Shown: positions 43,281 to 52,931, counted from the stretch's first letter. The stretch: 64,000 nt of DNA from Clostridiales bacterium (GCA_004558825.1 SFDB01000016.1:1-64000); one strand, 5' to 3'. Program-made: numbers and translations. The notes: a model not told the origin generated them from the sequence alone.

Positions 43281-44259
43281 AATATCCGTGATTGTACCCG
43301 TATACAATGTTGAACCTTATCTTACCGAATGTATAGACAGCATTCTTGCGCAGACGTACAGGGATTTTGAACTTATACTGGTGGACGACGGCTCAACGGA
43401 CGGCTGCCATGCCATATGCGATGCATACGGCGAAAAGCATGATTTTGTGAAGGTGATTCATCAAAGCAATATGGGGCTTTCGGCGGCAAGGAATGCGGGC
43501 ATCGATGTATCAAAAGGCGAATACCTGACATTTGTTGACAGCGATGATATGATAAAAAAGGATTATTTGGAAAAACTGCTGATGCCGCTTGAACTGTCAT
43601 ATGCTGACGTAACTGCGTGCAAAATAAAGAAGTTTACATCCAATGAGGAGCTACAAGATGTCGGGAGCTTTGGCAGGCATGAGCGCGTTTCCGGAATTGA
43701 CGCGGTCAAAGAACTATATGATCTTCGAAGCAAAAACAATATTGTAATCGAATCAGTAGCAAAGATGTATGCAAAAGATATCGTAGGTAATATACGTTTT
43801 CCGGTTGGTAAGCTACATGAAGATGATGCTACGACGCCCAAGTTCGTTTATGCCGCAAAGAGTGTATTTATCATGCCCGACGAGCTTTATTTGTACAGGC
43901 AGAGAGCGGGCAGCATAATGAACAGCGGCTTTTCCATTAGACGCTATGATGGTGTGGATGCCATTGATTCATGTATAGATTTCTTTAAAAAGGCGAATGA
44001 AACCGAGATAGTCGCACTTGCAAGGCAGACACGTTGTGCACTGATTGCAAAGCTTTACATTATGGCCGCGCTGACAAGCAAGAAAGATATCGTTCCTCCG
44101 CAATACCGCATGACGGAACGCGCGGCTCTCACCACGCTCAGACGCCTGCTTCCGGACGATACATACACATGGTATCTTGCGCAGCTGCACCCGCGATGGC
44201 TTCGGCCGCATGCGTATTTGCGCAAGATTAAAAAAATGCTCGGAATACGATGCAATTAA
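43273..44259 (+). CDS. GT2 glycosyltransferase
   Basis: A 328-residue full-length GT2 enzyme with SVIVPVYNVEPYLTE, LVDDGSTDG and FVDSDDMIKKD (DxD near residue 95), and the LHEDDATTPKFVY catalytic-base block near 182. It is a close relative of the broken gene at 39193 and shows what that gene may have looked like when whole. It overlaps the pyruvyltransferase by 8 bases. Confidence 0.87.
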   Translation: MPKISVIVPVYNVEPYLTECIDSILAQTYRDFELILVDDGSTDGCHAICDAYGEKHDFVKVIHQSNMGLSAARNAGIDVSKGEYLTFVDSDDMIKKDYLEKLLMPLELSYADVTACKIKKFTSNEELQDVGSFGRHERVSGIDAVKELYDLRSKNNIVIESVAKMYAKDIVGNIRFPVGKLHEDDATTPKFVYAAKSVFIMPDELYLYRQRAGSIMNSGFSIRRYDGVDAIDSCIDFFKKANETEIVALARQTRCALIAKLYIMAALTSKKDIVPPQYRMTERAALTTLRRLLPDDTYTWYLAQLHPRWLRPHAYLRKIKKMLGIRCN

Positions 44260-44285
44260 GCAATATGGAAAGGAGAAGCATTAAC

Positions 44286-45167
44286 ATGAAAGGCATAATA
44301 CTTGCGGGCGGCGCGGGGACGCGTCTGTATCCACTGACGATGGTGACGAGCAAGCAGCTGCTGCCCGTATACGACAAGCCGATGATATACTATCCGCTGT
44401 CGACGTTGATGCTGGCCGGTATACGCGATATACTCATTATATCGACGCCGGTGGACTTACCTAATTTTGAGAGGCTTCTCGGCGATGGGTCGGCATTCGG
44501 AATAAACCTTTCGTACAAGGTTCAGCCGTCTCCGGACGGGCTCGCGCAGGCGTTCATACTCGGCGAGGAGTTTATCGGCGGCGATTGCTGTGCGATGATA
44601 CTCGGAGACAACATTTTTTACGGGAACGGCCTTGGCGAACGTATGCGGCTTGCCGTCGAAAACGCCCAAAACGGCAGGGCGACGATATTTGGATACTACG
44701 TCAATGACCCGGAGCGGTTCGGAATAGTCGAATTCGACGAAGACGGCAGAGTGCTTTCCGTCGAGGAAAAGCCGCAGAAGCCCAAGTCGAATTATTGCAT
44801 AACGGGGCTTTATTTCTATGACGGCAGGGTTGTGGAAATGGCGAAGAACGTTAAACCGTCGGCACGCGGCGAGCTTGAGATAACGACGCTCAACGATATG
44901 TATCTCAAGCGCGGTGAGCTCGACGCTCAGGTACTCGGACGCGGCTTTGCGTGGCTCGACACGGGTACGGTTGAGGCGCTCGTCGATGCGGCGGAGTTTG
45001 TGAGAATGGTCGAGGTGCGTCAGGGAATAAAGATTTCGGCGCCCGAGGAGCTTGCTTTCAGAAACGGCTGGATAACGAAGGACGAGCTTTTGGCCTCCGC
45101 GAAAAAATACGGCAAGTCGCCGTACGGTAAGCACCTTGAGAACGTGGCTTCGGGGAGGATAAGATGA
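44286..45167 (+). CDS. rfbA: Glucose-1-phosphate thymidylyltransferase
   Basis: A 293-residue RmlA enzyme: dTTP plus glucose-1-phosphate gives dTDP-glucose. GIILAGGAGTRLYPLT at the N-terminus, QLLPVYDKPMIYYPLS, ILGDNIFYG and the KPQKPKSNY block are diagnostic. ATG at 44286 follows AAAGGAGAAG. First of the rfbACBD group, which ends the polysaccharide locus and provides dTDP-sugars to the FdtA-like branch as well as dTDP-L-rhamnose. Confidence 0.95.
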   Translation: MKGIILAGGAGTRLYPLTMVTSKQLLPVYDKPMIYYPLSTLMLAGIRDILIISTPVDLPNFERLLGDGSAFGINLSYKVQPSPDGLAQAFILGEEFIGGDCCAMILGDNIFYGNGLGERMRLAVENAQNGRATIFGYYVNDPERFGIVEFDEDGRVLSVEEKPQKPKSNYCITGLYFYDGRVVEMAKNVKPSARGELEITTLNDMYLKRGELDAQVLGRGFAWLDTGTVEALVDAAEFVRMVEVRQGIKISAPEELAFRNGWITKDELLASAKKYGKSPYGKHLENVASGRIR

Positions 45168-45724
45168 TAAACGTCATAAAAACCGCGCTTGACGGCGTGC
45201 TCATAATCGAACCCGCAGTCCACGGCGACCACAGGGGCTATTTCATGGAGACATATTCGCGCGCTGATTTTGAAGCGGCGGGCATAACGAACGATTTTGT
45301 TCAGGACAACGAGAGCATGACCATGAAAAAGGGCACAATACGCGGCATACATTTCCAGCTTGACCCGATGGCGCAGGCAAAGACGGTGCGTGTTGTCAGC
45401 GGCGCCCTTCGTGACATTGCGGTCGACCTCAGAAAGGGTTCGCCGACATACAAAAAATGGATAGCCGTGGAGCTTTCGGCTCAGAACAAGCGTATGCTCT
45501 ATGTGCCGCGCGGCTTCGGGCATGGCTTTGAGACGCTGAGCGACAACGTCGTATTCTGCTATAAGGTTGACAATCCGTACAGCCGCGAAAACGATCGCTC
45601 GGTGTGCTGGCACGATGAATCAATCGGGGTGGAATGGCTTACGAAAGAGCCGATACTGTCGGACAAGGACAGAAATGCCCCGCTTCTGAAGGATAGCGAC
45701 TGCAACTTTATTTTCAGGGGGTAA
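45164..45724 (+). CDS. rfbC: dTDP-4-dehydrorhamnose 3,5-epimerase
   Basis: A 186-residue RmlC cupin. HGDHRGYFMETY, the catalytic histidine in RGIHFQ (about residue 62), LRDIAVDLRKGSPT and the catalytic tyrosine in VFCYKVDNPYS are present. It inverts C3 and C5 of dTDP-4-keto-6-deoxyglucose. It overlaps rfbA by 4 bases and is 2 bases from rfbB. Confidence 0.95.
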   Translation: MINVIKTALDGVLIIEPAVHGDHRGYFMETYSRADFEAAGITNDFVQDNESMTMKKGTIRGIHFQLDPMAQAKTVRVVSGALRDIAVDLRKGSPTYKKWIAVELSAQNKRMLYVPRGFGHGFETLSDNVVFCYKVDNPYSRENDRSVCWHDESIGVEWLTKEPILSDKDRNAPLLKDSDCNFIFRG

Positions 45725-45726
45725 GC

Positions 45727-46746
45727 ATGGTAATACTCGTTACGGGCGGAGCCGGTTTTATAGGCTCAAACTTCATATATTATGAGCTTGATAAATATGC
45801 GGAGGACAGAATAGTCTGCATAGATGCTCTCACATATGCCGGCAATCTCGAGACGCTTGAAGAAGCGCTCAAAAACGAGCGTTTCGTGTTTTACAGAGGA
45901 GATATCGCTGACGGGGAGTTTGTAAACGGAGTGTTTGCAAAGGAACATCCTGACATAGTGGTCAACTTCGCCGCCGAATCGCATGTGGACAGGTCCATAG
46001 AAGCGCCCGACATATTTTTGCGTACGAACGTCATAGGCACCATGACGCTGCTTGAGGCGTGCAGAAAATACGGCATTCAGCGCTTTCATCAGGTGGGTAC
46101 GGACGAGGTGTACGGCGACCTTCCGCTCGACAGGACGGATCTTTTCTTTACGGAGGAGACTCCGATACACACGTCGAGCCCATATTCGGCGTCGAAGGCG
46201 GCGGCGGATCTTCTGGTGCTTGCATATCACCGCACATACGGACTGCCGGTCACGATATCGCGCTGCTCGAATAATTACGGCCCGTACCACTTCCCCGAGA
46301 AGCTTATACCGCTCATGATTTCCCGCGCGCTTGCCGATGAAAGCCTGCCTGTGTACGGCAGCGGCGAAAATGTACGCGATTGGCTGTATGTTAAGGACCA
46401 CTGCTCCGCGATTGACCTTGTCATGCGCAAGGGGAGAAACGGCGAGGTATACAACATAGGCGGCCATAACGAGCGCACGAACCTCCAGGTTGTAAAGACG
46501 ATACTGAAGGAGCTTGGTAAGCCAGAAACGCTTATAACATATGTTAAGGACAGACCCGGCCACGATATGCGCTACGCGATAGATCCGACAAAGATACGGA
46601 GCGAGCTCGGCTGGCAGCCCGAAACATCGTTTGACGATGGCATAAAGCAGACGATACGCTGGTATCTCGACAACAGAACGTGGTGGGAGCATATACTGGC
46701 GGGCGATTATCGCAATTACTACGAGAGAATGTATGGAGACAGATGA
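45727..46746 (+). CDS. rfbB: dTDP-glucose 4,6-dehydratase
   Basis: A 339-residue RmlB SDR enzyme. VTGGAGFIGSNF binds NAD; the catalytic TDEVYGDL and YSASKAAAD (YxxxK) motifs are intact. Its product, dTDP-4-keto-6-deoxyglucose, is the branch point for L-rhamnose (rfbC, rfbD) and for the 3-amino sugar genes at 36194-39200. Confidence 0.96.
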   Translation: MVILVTGGAGFIGSNFIYYELDKYAEDRIVCIDALTYAGNLETLEEALKNERFVFYRGDIADGEFVNGVFAKEHPDIVVNFAAESHVDRSIEAPDIFLRTNVIGTMTLLEACRKYGIQRFHQVGTDEVYGDLPLDRTDLFFTEETPIHTSSPYSASKAAADLLVLAYHRTYGLPVTISRCSNNYGPYHFPEKLIPLMISRALADESLPVYGSGENVRDWLYVKDHCSAIDLVMRKGRNGEVYNIGGHNERTNLQVVKTILKELGKPETLITYVKDRPGHDMRYAIDPTKIRSELGWQPETSFDDGIKQTIRWYLDNRTWWEHILAGDYRNYYERMYGDR

Positions 46747-47588
46747 TGCGGGTTCTTGTTACGGGTGTGAAAGGACAGCTTGGCTCGGACATTGCGGCAG
46801 AGCTTAAACTGCGCGCGGAGGAATGCATAGGCGCCGATATAGCTGATTTTGATATTACCGACCGCGGCGCGACTGTAGGAACGATAAAGAAATACATGCC
46901 TGATTGCGTTATACACTGCGCAGCGTTCACGGACGTGAATGGCGCGGAGGAGAAGCGCGGGCTTTGCGAACGCATAAATGTGCTCGGCACGGAAAACGTC
47001 GCGCTTGCGTGCAATGAGGCGGACGCGAAGCTTATCTATATCAGCACCGACTATGTGTTCAACGGAGAAGGTATGCGGCCTTACGAGCCGAATGACGAGC
47101 GCAACCCGATAAACTTTTATGGAATGACGAAATCGCTCGGCGAGGACAAGGTACGCTCGATATGCCCGAAGCACTTCATAGTGCGGACATCATGGGTTTT
47201 CGGCAAAAACGGAACCAATTTCGTTAAAACGATGCTGCGCCTCGGCGAGCAGATGGAGGGGCTGACGGTCGTCGATGACCAGATAGGATCGCCGACGTAT
47301 ACGCCCGATTTGGCGCGGCTGCTTTGCGATATGGCGGCAACGGAGCGATATGGAACATATCACGCGACGAACGAGGGCTTTTGCAGCTGGTATGACTTCG
47401 CAAAAAAGATAATGGAGCTCAGCGGAATCGGATGTAATATCAAGCCGATAGCTTCCAAGGACTATCCGAGTCCCGCAAAACGCCCCCAAAACTCGCGATT
47501 ATCGAAGGAAAAGCTCGTACAAAACGGCTTTTATAAGCTGCCGCCGTGGGAAGATGCGCTTAAGAGGTTTATAAAGGCCCTGCGATGA
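46743..47588 (+). CDS. rfbD: dTDP-4-dehydrorhamnose reductase
   Basis: A 281-residue RmlD SDR enzyme. VLVTGVKGQLGSDI, YISTDYVFNG and YGMTKSLGED (YxxxK) are visible. It completes dTDP-L-rhamnose. Two ATG codons (46743 and 46746) are possible; the first overlaps the rfbB stop in ATGATG form. Confidence 0.94.
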   Translation: MMRVLVTGVKGQLGSDIAAELKLRAEECIGADIADFDITDRGATVGTIKKYMPDCVIHCAAFTDVNGAEEKRGLCERINVLGTENVALACNEADAKLIYISTDYVFNGEGMRPYEPNDERNPINFYGMTKSLGEDKVRSICPKHFIVRTSWVFGKNGTNFVKTMLRLGEQMEGLTVVDDQIGSPTYTPDLARLLCDMAATERYGTYHATNEGFCSWYDFAKKIMELSGIGCNIKPIASKDYPSPAKRPQNSRLSKEKLVQNGFYKLPPWEDALKRFIKALR

Positions 47589-48484
47589 AGAAACGATGCG
47601 CAGAAAAGGGCGTGATAAGCCCGAAAAGGCTTGGACTTTACACGATAGCGGCGGCGCTGCTTATGCTTGTTCTTGTATATATATGCGTCGATATTTACCG
47701 CTCGAACTTCGTCCTCAAGATAACAGAGTACGACATAGATACGGGCAAGGGCTACGACGGCATACGCGTCGTGTTCATAAGCGATGTGCATTCACGCCAA
47801 AATTCGCTTTCGCAAGACCCCGTTGAGGCAGCAGCGGAACAAAAGCCCGACATAATCGCGCTCGGCGGCGACATGGTGACGGTAACGGCGAGCGAAGAGG
47901 ACGTTGAGCGGATGCTTGAATTTGTCAGGCGTCTTACGGAGATTGCGCCTGTTTATTATGCCGCGGGAAACCATGAGATTAAGTATTTTGAAAACACAGG
48001 CGACGATATACTTGAACGCGTCAAGTCTGCGGGCGCGCACGTCATTGAGACGGAATACTATGATATTTCGGTGCGTGGGCAGGCTGTGCGCATAGGCGGA
48101 AGCTATAATCACACGTTTATACAGAAGATGACGTATGAGCGTTGGATAAACAGCAATACATATAAATTTTTAAGCGACTACACGAATACGGACGGGCTGA
48201 AGCTTTATGTATGCCATAGACCGGGCAGCATAACGTTCAAATCGTCATATGATAATTGGGATATAGATGTTGCAATGAGCGGCCACTGCCACGGTGGTCT
48301 TATACGCGTGCCGTTTGTGGGCAGCCTGTACCTGCCCGAGTATGGATGGTTTCCGGAGCACGACTGCGGCTGCTACAAGCTCAATGACGAGACGACGCTT
48401 GTTGTGACGTCGGGATTCGGGTGGCATGAGACGTTTCTGCGCTTCAACAATCCTCCCGAAATATGCGTGCTGAATATAACGTGA
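47585..48484 (+). CDS. Membrane-anchored metallophosphoesterase (YkuE-like)
   Basis: A 299-residue phosphoesterase with one N-terminal membrane helix (about residues 18-35). Metal-binding motifs are in order FISDVHSR, GGDMVTV, AGNHEIK, VCHRPG and SGHCHGG. Related YkuE proteins are membrane-associated, and some cleave UDP-diacylglucosamine-like substrates, but here the substrate is open. It overlaps rfbD by 4 bases and is the last gene of the long operon. Confidence 0.85.
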   Translation: MKKRCAEKGVISPKRLGLYTIAAALLMLVLVYICVDIYRSNFVLKITEYDIDTGKGYDGIRVVFISDVHSRQNSLSQDPVEAAAEQKPDIIALGGDMVTVTASEEDVERMLEFVRRLTEIAPVYYAAGNHEIKYFENTGDDILERVKSAGAHVIETEYYDISVRGQAVRIGGSYNHTFIQKMTYERWINSNTYKFLSDYTNTDGLKLYVCHRPGSITFKSSYDNWDIDVAMSGHCHGGLIRVPFVGSLYLPEYGWFPEHDCGCYKLNDETTLVVTSGFGWHETFLRFNNPPEICVLNIT

Positions 48485-48552
48485 TAACTGCGCAATTTCA
48501 AGCAAAAACACAAATATAAACCGCGTTACGGTAAATCGATTAACTAAACGGA

Positions 48553-48644
48553 AACACCTCGAAACGACTCGAAAACCGCCGCAAGAGGTGTTGCTCAACG
48601 ATGCCGTGCCGTATGAAGGCGCTTTATTTCGCGGCGAACGGCAT
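48553..48644 (+). other. Two stable hairpins at the end of the polysaccharide operon
   Basis: AACACCTC (48553-48560) pairs with GAGGTGTT (48585-48592). Directly after, ATGCCGTGCCG (48601-48611) pairs with CGGC (48632-48635) and ACGGCAT (48638-48644) with a two-base bulge. No T run follows. They may mark the 3' end or processing of the long transcript, or be a small RNA; the MarR promoter begins 22 bases later. Confidence 0.45.
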
Positions 48645-48665
48645 GATAATTTCACAATTTATGTG

Positions 48666-48694
48666 TTGACACAAAAAAATGTTGCACATATAAT
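48666..48694 (+). promoter_or_regulatory. Consensus sigma-A promoter of the marR-ABC operon
   Basis: A perfect TTGACA at 48666-48671 and perfect TATAAT at 48689-48694 with a 17-base spacer. Such an unweakened promoter usually needs a repressor to control it, which fits the operator-like palindrome just downstream. Confidence 0.85.
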
Positions 48695-48700
48695 GTTAAA

Positions 48701-48717
48701 CGGTTAATTATTAAACG
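48701..48717. promoter_or_regulatory. Probable MarR operator
   Basis: CGGTTAAT (48701-48708), one central T, then ATTAAACG (48710-48717): inverted arms matching at 7 of 8 positions, lying over the expected transcription start. Size and position fit the 16-20 bp operators of MarR dimers and suggest autorepression by the next gene. Confidence 0.65.
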
Positions 48718-48743
48718 TAAAACAAAAAGGGGGAGGCGGGCGA

Positions 48744-49274
48744 ATGAATGAGCAGGAAAAGAAACTTATACGGCGCATGGATAAGCTGTCGCTTTTAAAG
48801 CGCGTCCTGTTCAGAAGCTCTTTAAGAAATATAGGGCTTCATTACAAGCAGGTGCCGATACTTGAATACCTTATTCGAAACGGGGGCTGTACGCAGACTG
48901 AGCTTGCGGATGCGCTCGGCGTTACGCCGGCTTCGGTGGCGACGAGCACAAAGCGTATGCAGAACGCCGGACTGCTTACAAAGACGGTGAACAGCGAGAA
49001 TATGCGCTGCAACAGGCTGGAGATTACAGAAACCGGCGAGGAGCTTTGCAGACTCGGCAGGAGAAAATTCGACGAGCTGCACGAGCGTATGCTCGAAGGA
49101 TTTACGGGCGAAGAGATTGATGTTCTTACGTCTTTTTTCAACAGAATGATAAGCAACATATCGTGCGGCCATGAATCTATGCGTATACATGATCTTATCG
49201 CCATGGAAAATGAGCTTGAAAAGGAGTTGATAAGCGATGATAAAAAAGCTTTGGAGATACACAAAGGGGTATAG
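48744..49274 (+). CDS. MarR family transcriptional regulator
   Basis: A 176-residue winged-helix regulator. The DNA-binding part is CTQTELADALGVTPASVATSTKRMQNAGLL at about 50-80, followed by a wing ending in RCNRLEITETG. It overlaps the first ABC exporter gene by 38 bases, so the three genes form one unit. It probably represses its own promoter and releases on binding a drug or metabolite. Confidence 0.9.
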   Translation: MNEQEKKLIRRMDKLSLLKRVLFRSSLRNIGLHYKQVPILEYLIRNGGCTQTELADALGVTPASVATSTKRMQNAGLLTKTVNSENMRCNRLEITETGEELCRLGRRKFDELHERMLEGFTGEEIDVLTSFFNRMISNISCGHESMRIHDLIAMENELEKELISDDKKALEIHKGV

Positions 49275-50967
49275 GGTACGCGCGGCGCTCGCAACGCTTT
49301 TTGTGATGGCCGAGGTCGTACTCGAGGTATACATACCATATGTAATGAAGGATATAATCAATGTCGGCATAAAGGGAAACGCCGGCGTTGCATACATATT
49401 GGGCAAGGGCGCGCTTATGCTCGGCTTGGCGCTGACGTCGCTAACGTGCGGCGCGCTCTGCGCGAGATGTGCCGTTGTGTCAAGCACGGGATTTGCGAAG
49501 AATCTCAGGCAGGGGCTTTTCTTCAAGGTACAGGATTTTTCGTTCGCAAACACAGATAAGTTTTCTACGGCGTCTCTCATAACGCGCCTCACGACGGACG
49601 TGACGAACGTGCAGCAGGCGTATATGATGGGCATAAGGACGCTTGTACGCGCCCCCATGATGCTCATATGCGCCACGTTTATGGCGGTAAAGGTCGGTCC
49701 GCAGCTTAGCGGCGTATTCGCATTTGCCATACCGATTCTCGGCATAACCATAGGTGTGCTTGGCGCGGCAGCATTCCCGAAATTTCAGCGTATGCTTAAA
49801 AAATACGACGGCATGAATGCGCGCGTTCAGGAAAATCTCACGGCGATAAGGACGGTTAAGGCGTTTGTGCGCTCCGACTACGAGTCGGAGAGATTCTGCG
49901 GGGCGTCGTCAGACGTGAGAAGGGCGCAGGTGGCGGCCGAGAGGCTTATCGTTCTTAACGGTCCGATAGCGCAGCTCGTGCTTTACTCCTGTATGATTGC
50001 CACATGCTGGATAGGCGGCGGAGCAATTATCGCGGGCACGATGCAGGAAGGCGACCTGATGAGCTTTATAAGCTATATCGCCCAGGTGCTCAGCTCGATA
50101 ATGATGATAATGATGATATTCATTAATCTTGTTTTGTCGAAGGCCTCTGCGACGCGCATAACAGAGGTGCTCGACGAGAAGATAGACATAACCGACGAGA
50201 AGGCGAACAAGGAGCTCAAGGTGAGCGAAGGCTCGATAGAGTTTGAAAACGTGTCGTTCAGCTATTCAAGGGATCCGAACAACCTTACGCTTAAAAACAT
50301 AAACCTCTCTATAAAGCCGGGTGAAACGGTCGGCATAATCGGAGGAACGGGCTCCGCAAAGACTTCGCTTGTGCAGCTCATACCGCGTCTCTACGATGTG
50401 TACGGAGGGCGCGTGCTTGTCGGCGGCCACGACGTAAGGGAGTATACGCTCGACAACCTGCGCGATTCGGTGGCGATGGTGCTGCAAAAGAATGTGCTTT
50501 TTTCGGGCAGCATCATGGATAACCTTAAATGGGGCGATGCTGACGCGAGCGACGAGGAGATAAAGCGCATGTGTGAGGCGGCGCAGGCCGACGGGTTCAT
50601 AACGAGCTTTCCAAACGGGTATGATACGCAGCTCGGCCAGGGCGGCGTAAACATATCGGGCGGCCAGAAGCAGCGCCTGTGCATAGCGCGCGCGCTCATA
50701 AAAAAGCCCAAGGTAATAATTCTCGACGACAGCACGAGCGCCGTTGACACGGCGACAGACGCTAAAATACGCGATGCTCTTAGGAATAGACTTAAGGGAA
50801 CGACAACTATAATAATCGCCCAGAGAATAGCCTCCGTCATAGACGCGGATAAGATAGTCGTGCTTGAAAACGGACAAATAGACGCTGTCGGAACGCATGA
50901 GGAGCTTATCGAAACGAACGAGATATACCGCGAGGTCTATACTTCACAGCAGAAGGGGGATGAGTAA
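49237..50967 (+). CDS. ABC exporter half-transporter, degenerate ATP site subunit
   Basis: A 576-residue type IV exporter with six membrane helices followed by an ATPase domain. Walker A reads GGTGSAKTS with Ala in place of the usual Gly, and Walker B reads IILDDSTSAVD with Asp instead of the catalytic Glu; the ISGGQ signature is good. This is the usual pattern of the non-catalytic partner in heterodimeric exporters such as BmrC/D or TM287/288. Likely substrates are drugs, lipids or peptides. Confidence 0.9.
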   Translation: MIKKLWRYTKGYRVRAALATLFVMAEVVLEVYIPYVMKDIINVGIKGNAGVAYILGKGALMLGLALTSLTCGALCARCAVVSSTGFAKNLRQGLFFKVQDFSFANTDKFSTASLITRLTTDVTNVQQAYMMGIRTLVRAPMMLICATFMAVKVGPQLSGVFAFAIPILGITIGVLGAAAFPKFQRMLKKYDGMNARVQENLTAIRTVKAFVRSDYESERFCGASSDVRRAQVAAERLIVLNGPIAQLVLYSCMIATCWIGGGAIIAGTMQEGDLMSFISYIAQVLSSIMMIMMIFINLVLSKASATRITEVLDEKIDITDEKANKELKVSEGSIEFENVSFSYSRDPNNLTLKNINLSIKPGETVGIIGGTGSAKTSLVQLIPRLYDVYGGRVLVGGHDVREYTLDNLRDSVAMVLQKNVLFSGSIMDNLKWGDADASDEEIKRMCEAAQADGFITSFPNGYDTQLGQGGVNISGGQKQRLCIARALIKKPKVIILDDSTSAVDTATDAKIRDALRNRLKGTTTIIIAQRIASVIDADKIVVLENGQIDAVGTHEELIETNEIYREVYTSQQKGDE

Positions 50968-50968
50968 T

Positions 50969-52879
50969 ATGGCAAAGAACGAAACGGCACGCGAGATAGG
51001 CAGGGGCGGCAGCAAGTTCAGGCGCCCGAAGAATGCCGGCGCAGCTATAGCAAGGGTATTCAAATACGTCAGCGAATACAAGGTGCGGATGGTGCTCGTC
51101 ATTATCGGCATAATCGTCAGCGCTGCGGCAAACATTGCGGGAACATACCTCCTTACGCCGATAATCAACAATTATATAATACCTCTTATAGGGAAGCAAA
51201 ATCCTGACCTTTCGGGGCTTGTACGCATACTCGTTCTGATGGGCGGCATATATCTTGCGGGCGTAATAGGCATGTATATGTATCAGCGCATCATGGTGAC
51301 TGTATCCACGGGTACGCTCCTGCGGCTCAGGGAGGACATGTTTAAGCATATGCAAAAGCTGCCGCTCAAGTATTTCGACGCGCACACGCACGGCGAGATA
51401 ATGAGCCGCTACACGAACGACATTGACGCCATGCGCGAGATGCTGAGCCAGGGTGTTCCGCAGCTCATTAATTCGGTAATACGCGTTACAGGCGTGTTCA
51501 TTATGATGATAGTGCTCAGTCCGCTTCTTACGCTGCTTGCGCTTGCGATGCTCGGGATAATGTTTCTTGTGGTAAAGCTGCTTATGAAGAAAAGCTCGGT
51601 GTTTTACAAGCGCCGCCAGAAGATGCTCGGAGAAGCGAACGGCTATATTGAAGAAATGATAGAGGGGCAGAAGGTGGTCAAGGTATTCTGCCATGAGGAC
51701 GCGGTTAAAGAGCGGTTCGATAATATAAACTCACGCCTTTGCGCGGCGATGGCATCGGCCGACACATGGGCGAGCATACTTATGCCCATAATGAACAATC
51801 TCGGCCATTTTCACTATGCGGCGACGGCTGTCGTGGGCGGAGTGATGCTGACGGCGGCAAATCCCGCGATATCGATAGGTTCGCTTGCATCGTTCCTTCA
51901 GTACACACGCAATTTTTCGATGCCCATAACGCAGCTTTCGCAGCAGTTCAACAGCGCCATGAGCGCGCTTGCGGGAGCGGAGCGCATATTCGAGCTGATA
52001 GATGCGGAGTGCGAAGTTGATGAGGGCAGCGTGACGCTTACGAACGTAAGGCGCGGCGATAACGGCGAGCTCGTTGAGACGGCAGAGCGCACGGGCCTTT
52101 GGGCATGGAATATGCAAGAGGGCGGTAATGTGCGCCTTAAAGAGCTGAAAGGCGATGTACGCCTTGAGAATGTCACGTTCAGCTATGATGGCGAAAAAAA
52201 GGTGCTTAAGAATGTTTCTCTATATGCCCGTCCGGGCCAGAAGATAGCGTTTGTAGGCTCTACAGGCGCGGGCAAGACGACTGTAACGAACCTGCTGAAC
52301 CGTTTCTACGATGTCCAGGAGGGCGAAATAACGTATGACGGAATACCCGTGAAGCAGATAAAAAAGGCGGATCTGCGCCGTTCGCTTGCGATGGTGCTCC
52401 AGGACACGCACCTTTTTACCGGTACTGTAATGGAAAACATACGCTACGGGCGGCTTGACGCGACGGATGAGGAGGTCATAGCGGCGGCGAAGCTTGCGAA
52501 CGCAGACTTCTTTATTACGCACCTGCCGCAGGGCTATAATACGCTCCTCACATCTGACGGCGCGAACCTGAGCCAAGGCCAGCGTCAGCTTCTGGCGATA
52601 GCGCGGGCGGCCGTGGCGGACCCGCCGGTGCTTATACTCGACGAGGCGACGAGCTCGATAGATACGCGCACCGAGGCGCTGATTGAGAAAGGCATGGACG
52701 GCCTCATGGCGGGGAGAACGGTATTTGTGATAGCTCACAGACTTTCGACAGTGCGTAACGCGAACGCCATAATGGTGCTTGAGAACGGAGAAATAATAGA
52801 GCGCGGCGACCATGACGAGCTGCTAAGGCATCGCGGAAAATACTATCAGCTTTATATGGGAATGTTCGAGCTAAGCTGA
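50969..52879 (+). CDS. ABC exporter half-transporter, catalytic subunit
   Basis: A 636-residue exporter half with a roughly 45-residue cytoplasmic N-terminal extension, six membrane helices and an ATPase domain. Walker A STGAGKTT and Walker B LILDEATSSID are canonical, while the signature reads LSQGQ instead of LSGGQ. Paired with the preceding subunit this leaves one good composite ATP site. ATG at 50969 is set nine bases from AAGGGGG; an ATG at 50960 is too close. Confidence 0.9.
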   Translation: MAKNETAREIGRGGSKFRRPKNAGAAIARVFKYVSEYKVRMVLVIIGIIVSAAANIAGTYLLTPIINNYIIPLIGKQNPDLSGLVRILVLMGGIYLAGVIGMYMYQRIMVTVSTGTLLRLREDMFKHMQKLPLKYFDAHTHGEIMSRYTNDIDAMREMLSQGVPQLINSVIRVTGVFIMMIVLSPLLTLLALAMLGIMFLVVKLLMKKSSVFYKRRQKMLGEANGYIEEMIEGQKVVKVFCHEDAVKERFDNINSRLCAAMASADTWASILMPIMNNLGHFHYAATAVVGGVMLTAANPAISIGSLASFLQYTRNFSMPITQLSQQFNSAMSALAGAERIFELIDAECEVDEGSVTLTNVRRGDNGELVETAERTGLWAWNMQEGGNVRLKELKGDVRLENVTFSYDGEKKVLKNVSLYARPGQKIAFVGSTGAGKTTVTNLLNRFYDVQEGEITYDGIPVKQIKKADLRRSLAMVLQDTHLFTGTVMENIRYGRLDATDEEVIAAAKLANADFFITHLPQGYNTLLTSDGANLSQGQRQLLAIARAAVADPPVLILDEATSSIDTRTEALIEKGMDGLMAGRTVFVIAHRLSTVRNANAIMVLENGEIIERGDHDELLRHRGKYYQLYMGMFELS

Positions 52880-52898
52880 TAATGCAAACAACCCGGCC

Positions 52899-52931
52899 GA
52901 AGGGGGCATTTCGTAAGGAAGTGCCCCCTTC
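52899..52931 (+). terminator. Intrinsic terminator of the marR-ABC operon
   Basis: GAAGGGGGCA (52899-52908) pairs perfectly with TGCCCCCTTC (52922-52931) around a 13-base loop, and the outer CCGG pair can extend it. TTTTCT follows. Confidence 0.8.
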
